A DNA stretch of 15,227 nt. It comes from PFJX01 sp038215555. Its GTDB lineage: Bacteria; Pseudomonadota; Gammaproteobacteria; Burkholderiales; Thiobacillaceae. The position numbers were made by a program, and so were the translations under genes. The notes below the pieces were generated by a model, which made no database searches, was not told where the DNA came from, and saw only the letters and a program-made list of their open reading frames with translations. The stretch is taken from positions 1-15,227 of the forward strand of contig JBBQQT010000081.1 in the NCBI GenBank assembly GCA_038215555.1. The letters are read 5' to 3'. Shown piece by piece: positions 12,830-15,227 of this stretch (position 1 is its first letter; the number at the start of each line of letters is the position of its first letter).

Positions 12830-13297
12830 TTACTTTGCTTTCTTGAAGGTGCTTTGAACCAGCACATCCACCTTGGCCTGCGGCGCATGACACTGGGTGC
12901 AATTCCAACGCCCCATGTACAACTCGCCTTTCTTCACATTGGTGTAGTGACTTACAGGAGTCGGGATAGGCATACCAACTGTGATCTTCTGTTTCAGCAG
13001 ATCAGGTTGAACATGGCAATCCTTGCACAAATTGAAATCCTGTCGAATCGGCACCATATCGACAATAGTGTGCGTGATCATCGGCGGCGCCGTGTGGTAA
13101 GACTTTTCCGCGCGTTTGTTGGTGCCGGGATCGCCGCCCCCATAATTGACGATGATCGGATCGGGCACGTCGTAGACGCTGGTTTTCGACAATCCGAGAT
13201 CATCATCGGGAATCGACTGATCCTGAACCGCGATAGCGGGCAAGGACAAGGCCAGGACAGCACCCAATAACAAGAACTTTCCAACGGGTTTGCTCAT
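12830..13297 (-). CDS. napB: Periplasmic nitrate reductase dihaem cytochrome c subunit NapB
   Basis: NapB is the periplasmic dihaem cytochrome c that hands electrons to the molybdenum catalytic subunit NapA. This 155-residue precursor has a signal peptide (1-23, KFLLLGAVLALSLPAIA) and two haem sites, CKDCH (91-95) and CTQCH (133-137). His76 in PPMITH and His117 in VSHYTN are the likely axial ligands. The APQA after the second haem and the QSTF near the end are family-typical. The start at 13297 has a very good AAGGAGG ribosome binding site and overlaps the napH stop by four bases (ATGA). It is the last gene of the operon; no napC follows before the terminator at 12723-12782. Confidence 0.95.
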   Translation of the reverse strand: MSKPVGKFLLLGAVLALSLPAIAVQDQSIPDDDLGLSKTSVYDVPDPIIVNYGGGDPGTNKRAEKSYHTAPPMITHTIVDMVPIRQDFNLCKDCHVQPDLLKQKITVGMPIPTPVSHYTNVKKGELYMGRWNCTQCHAPQAKVDVLVQSTFKKAK

Positions 13298-14244
13298 CTC
13301 GTCCTCCTTTGAACGGCAATGGCGTCCGCATGCACACGGGCTTGCGTGTTGTGGCTGCGGATCAGGGGTTTGAAATCAAACTTCAGACTTCCTTCAGGGC
13401 AAATCGGTGAGCAGCGCCCGCAATTGCTGCATTCACCTGAGAACACATAACCGCGCTCATCGAGCTTCTTCAGGTTCAGCACCTGCGGTTCCGGGCAAAT
13501 CTTGGCGCACTCACCGCAATGGGTGCAGGTATTGGTGTCGAACCTGACGCGCAGCAACGCGGTCTTGCCGACCAGGCTGTAGAACGCACCGAGCGGACAC
13601 AGATGGCCGCACCAACCGTGTTTCAAAATCAGCAAATCGAACAGGAAGATCGCAAGCAAGGCAGTGAAACCCATACCCAGGCCGAAAATGATTTCGCGGT
13701 GCGCCATGCCGATCGGGCTGACCCATTCGAATGCCGCCAAGCCGCTGATCACGGTAATCACCAAAGTTGCGACCAGAATAAAATAACGCAACGTACGCGG
13801 CAGATGGAAGATCGGCTGAATGCCCATCTTGTCGCGCAGCCAGCCAGCCGCATCGGTCACCATGTTTACCGGACAAGCCCAGGCGCAGAATATCCGACCG
13901 CCAATCAGGAAATAAATGCCGAGCACCACCGCCGCACCAATCAGGCTCTCTTTTTGCAGCACATGACCAGTCAGGAAAATCTGCAACGCGGCGAACGGAT
14001 CGGTCAGCGGAATCAGCCCGATGAACTTCGAGGCAGACAGATTGCCGATCAGCAGAGGCACATCCTTGGCGACTTGCCAGCCCCAGTGCGCGGTGCCGAA
14101 GAACAACAGCAAAATGCCGAGCTGCGTGATACGACGCAGGATGATGTAACGCCACGACCAAAACTCGGCAGCCCCGGAACGACTGTGCAGTTTCTCCACC
14201 GAGGCCAACACATCGGCTTTGCTGAAGGTAGGTTGGGTGCTCAT
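13294..14244 (-). CDS. napH: Quinol dehydrogenase membrane component NapH
   Basis: NapH is an inner-membrane iron-sulfur protein that, with NapG, oxidises quinol and feeds electrons to periplasmic nitrate reductase. The 316-residue product has four or five membrane helices (about 36-56, 103-122, 152-172, 187-207). Two Cys-X3-Cys-Pro motifs, FCAWACPVN (C120, C124) and WCGHLCPLG (C212, C216), are needed for NapG interaction and electron transfer in studied homologues. The C-terminal cytoplasmic part has two 4Fe-4S sets: C240, 243, 246, 250 and C272, 275, 278, 282. The start overlaps the napG stop by four bases and the stop overlaps the napB start by four, so the trio is translationally coupled. 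Beyond the second cluster lies a basic tail of about 30 residues. Confidence 0.93.
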   Translation of the reverse strand: MSTQPTFSKADVLASVEKLHSRSGAAEFWSWRYIILRRITQLGILLLFFGTAHWGWQVAKDVPLLIGNLSASKFIGLIPLTDPFAALQIFLTGHVLQKESLIGAAVVLGIYFLIGGRIFCAWACPVNMVTDAAGWLRDKMGIQPIFHLPRTLRYFILVATLVITVISGLAAFEWVSPIGMAHREIIFGLGMGFTALLAIFLFDLLILKHGWCGHLCPLGAFYSLVGKTALLRVRFDTNTCTHCGECAKICPEPQVLNLKKLDERGYVFSGECSNCGRCSPICPEGSLKFDFKPLIRSHNTQARVHADAIAVQRRTR

Positions 14245-15032
14245 AGCCCACCTTCATTCAGATAATCCAAGCCGCCCGGCTTGCCACCCGGCTCCGGCGT
14301 CAAACTCGGCGCGGCTTGCGGTGCTTGTTTGAAGTCCTCGGTAATTTCCGTATCGAAGGTCCAGCCCAGCCGGTAATGATCACCAATTTTTCCCTGCACC
14401 AGTTTGTGCGGAAGGATACGGATGGCGGCAATTTCAGTCGGGCAGGCTTTCTCGCAAATACCGCAACCCGTGCAGGCATCGGAATGCACCAACGGAATGA
14501 ACATAGCGTGCCTGGATGTCTGCCGCGGATGCGTTTCCAGCGTGATTGCCTTGCCTTTGAGAGGACATTCGCGATGGCATATTTCGCAGCGCAAGCCTTT
14601 GTAAGACAGGCAGTTCTCGATATCGATGACCGCCAGCCCCATGCGCGCATCTTCGATTTTCTTCAATTCGGGCGACAGCGCGCCGGTCGGACACGCCTTC
14701 ATGCACGGGATATCCGGACACATGATGCAAGGGCCGGTGCGCGCGTCATAAAAAGGCGTACCGATTGGCAAAGCGCCACCAGCCGGTTCCAATTTCAGAA
14801 TTTTGGGCGGGCAATCGACGACGCATTGACCGCACTTGATGCAGGCCGCGTTGAAATCGTCTTCCGCCAGGGCTCCCGGCGGACGCAAGGCATAAGGTGC
14901 GGCGCGCGCCTCGTTACGCAGGATGTAATCCCAAAGCAGGCCGCCGGTTCCAGCCAAAGCGGCGCCTTGCGCCATCTTCACCAGAAAATCACGACGGGAT
15001 GGATTCAGGCCGCCAAGGCCTTTTTCAGCCAT
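14241..15032 (-). CDS. napG: Periplasmic ferredoxin-type quinol dehydrogenase subunit NapG
   Basis: NapG is a periplasmic iron-sulfur protein that accepts electrons from membrane-bound NapH. The 263-residue precursor has a twin-arginine signal SRRDFLVKM (12-20) followed by a hydrophobic stretch AQGAALAGTGGLLW, so it is exported folded with its clusters. Four 4Fe-4S cysteine sets are complete: C64, 67, 70, 74; C102, 105, 110, 114; C141, 149, 152, 156; C187, 190, 193, 197. Start: ATG at 15030-15032 with an AGGTG ribosome binding site seven bases upstream. It is the first gene of napGHB. The 195 bases upstream hold no gene, so napA, usually directly before napG, is not adjacent here. Confidence 0.94.
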   Translation of the reverse strand: MAEKGLGGLNPSRRDFLVKMAQGAALAGTGGLLWDYILRNEARAAPYALRPPGALAEDDFNAACIKCGQCVVDCPPKILKLEPAGGALPIGTPFYDARTGPCIMCPDIPCMKACPTGALSPELKKIEDARMGLAVIDIENCLSYKGLRCEICHRECPLKGKAITLETHPRQTSRHAMFIPLVHSDACTGCGICEKACPTEIAAIRILPHKLVQGKIGDHYRLGWTFDTEITEDFKQAPQAAPSLTPEPGGKPGGLDYLNEGGL

Positions 15033-15227
15033 TTCAAATCACCTATCAAATATGTCAGGACCGATCAAATGCAGATCAACTTCGGGCCGGTGTGAGAGCA
15101 ATAGAAACACTCCAAAAATTAAGTGGACATGAGCATCAAGTGATATCTGGTGTTTGTTTGACTTCCTTGAAAAAACAAAAATCTTTCTATTCAATTTCAA
15201 ATGTGAGTTTTAAACAACTTTCATTGG
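15033..15227 (-). promoter_or_regulatory. AT-rich leader upstream of napG, no gene visible
   Basis: This edge region is clearly more AT-rich than the genes around it, especially beyond 15100. It contains no ORF I can support, so it is best read as the promoter/leader of napGHB or the flank of something beyond the window. On the minus strand two TTGAT half-sites of the FNR box occur (near 15079 and 15140), but their second halves do not match ATCAA. GATCAA is also directly repeated 11 bases apart (15063 and 15074). Anaerobic or nitrate control would be expected but is not demonstrated by the sequence. Confidence 0.4.

Noticed and set aside
13519..14265. Plus-strand open frame of 248 codons opposite napH
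   Set aside because: It is antisense to a clear NapH with all iron-sulfur cysteines, and the translation looks like random Gln/Arg-rich sequence.
15063..15145. FNR boxes upstream of napG
   Set aside because: Two TTGAT half-sites are present but the second halves do not match ATCAA, so neither is a convincing FNR dyad; only noted in the leader entry.
1..15227. CRISPR array, phage, toxin-antitoxin or defence island
   Set aside because: No regularly spaced repeats, integrase, transposase, small toxin-antitoxin pair or known defence motif was found in any frame; the window looks like core-type chromosome.

Overview
The window reads as ordinary chromosomal DNA of a GC-rich proteobacterium, most likely a betaproteobacterium (Rhodocyclales or Nitrosomonadales type). 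That placement is inferred from the mix of genes: periplasmic nitrate reductase accessory subunits, flagellar hook-length control, Hfq, a CbpA-type co-chaperone, and a COG0731-like radical SAM protein of a kind common in these bacteria. I see no prophage, CRISPR array, rRNA, tRNA or complete insertion sequence. Genes are densely packed, several neighbours overlap by 4-8 bases, and no gene-free stretch exceeds about 225 bases.

Layout: (1) 1-2877, plus strand: the 3' part of an outer-membrane beta-barrel gene, then cbiM-cbiQ-cbiO, a nickel/cobalt ECF transporter whose ATPase ends in a histidine-rich tail. (2) 2940-4838: a pirin gene (minus) divergent from a LysR regulator (plus) that carries one in-frame TAA stop at codon 70. 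The shared 120-base intergenic region holds a clean palindrome. (3) 4839-5061: a spacer with two inverted REP-like units. (4) 5062-8034, minus strand: a secreted TlpA-like thioredoxin fused to a long N-terminal domain, then mutY, then a MEKHLA (PAS-like) protein. (5) 8140-9063, plus: a radical SAM protein of unknown substrate. (6) 9068-11203, minus: a flagellar export trio, DUF2802 protein-fliK-fhlB-like, with overlapping ends. (7) 11330-12271, minus: cbpA, behind a strong match to a heat-shock sigma-32 promoter. (8) 12427-12678, plus: a divergent Hfq outside its usual miaA-hfq-hflX setting. (9) 12723-12782: a long two-part inverted repeat ending both hfq and the nap operon. (10) 12830-15032, minus: napG-napH-napB with 4-base overlaps, preceded by an AT-rich 195-base leader.

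How they work together: the cbi block imports Ni2+ or Co2+, with the barrel protein a plausible outer-membrane route. NapG and NapH pass electrons from quinol through iron-sulfur clusters to the dihaem cytochrome NapB, which reduces the catalytic subunit NapA; NapA is not in the window. The FliK group sets flagellar hook length and export specificity. CbpA and Hfq are stress and post-transcriptional regulators sharing one divergent promoter region.

I did not find an obviously new multi-gene system. The best leads are the atypical Hfq, the predicted sigma-32 promoter of cbpA, the thioredoxin fusion, the ECF transporter lacking a visible CbiN-type small subunit, the stop codon in the LysR gene, and the orphan radical SAM enzyme.
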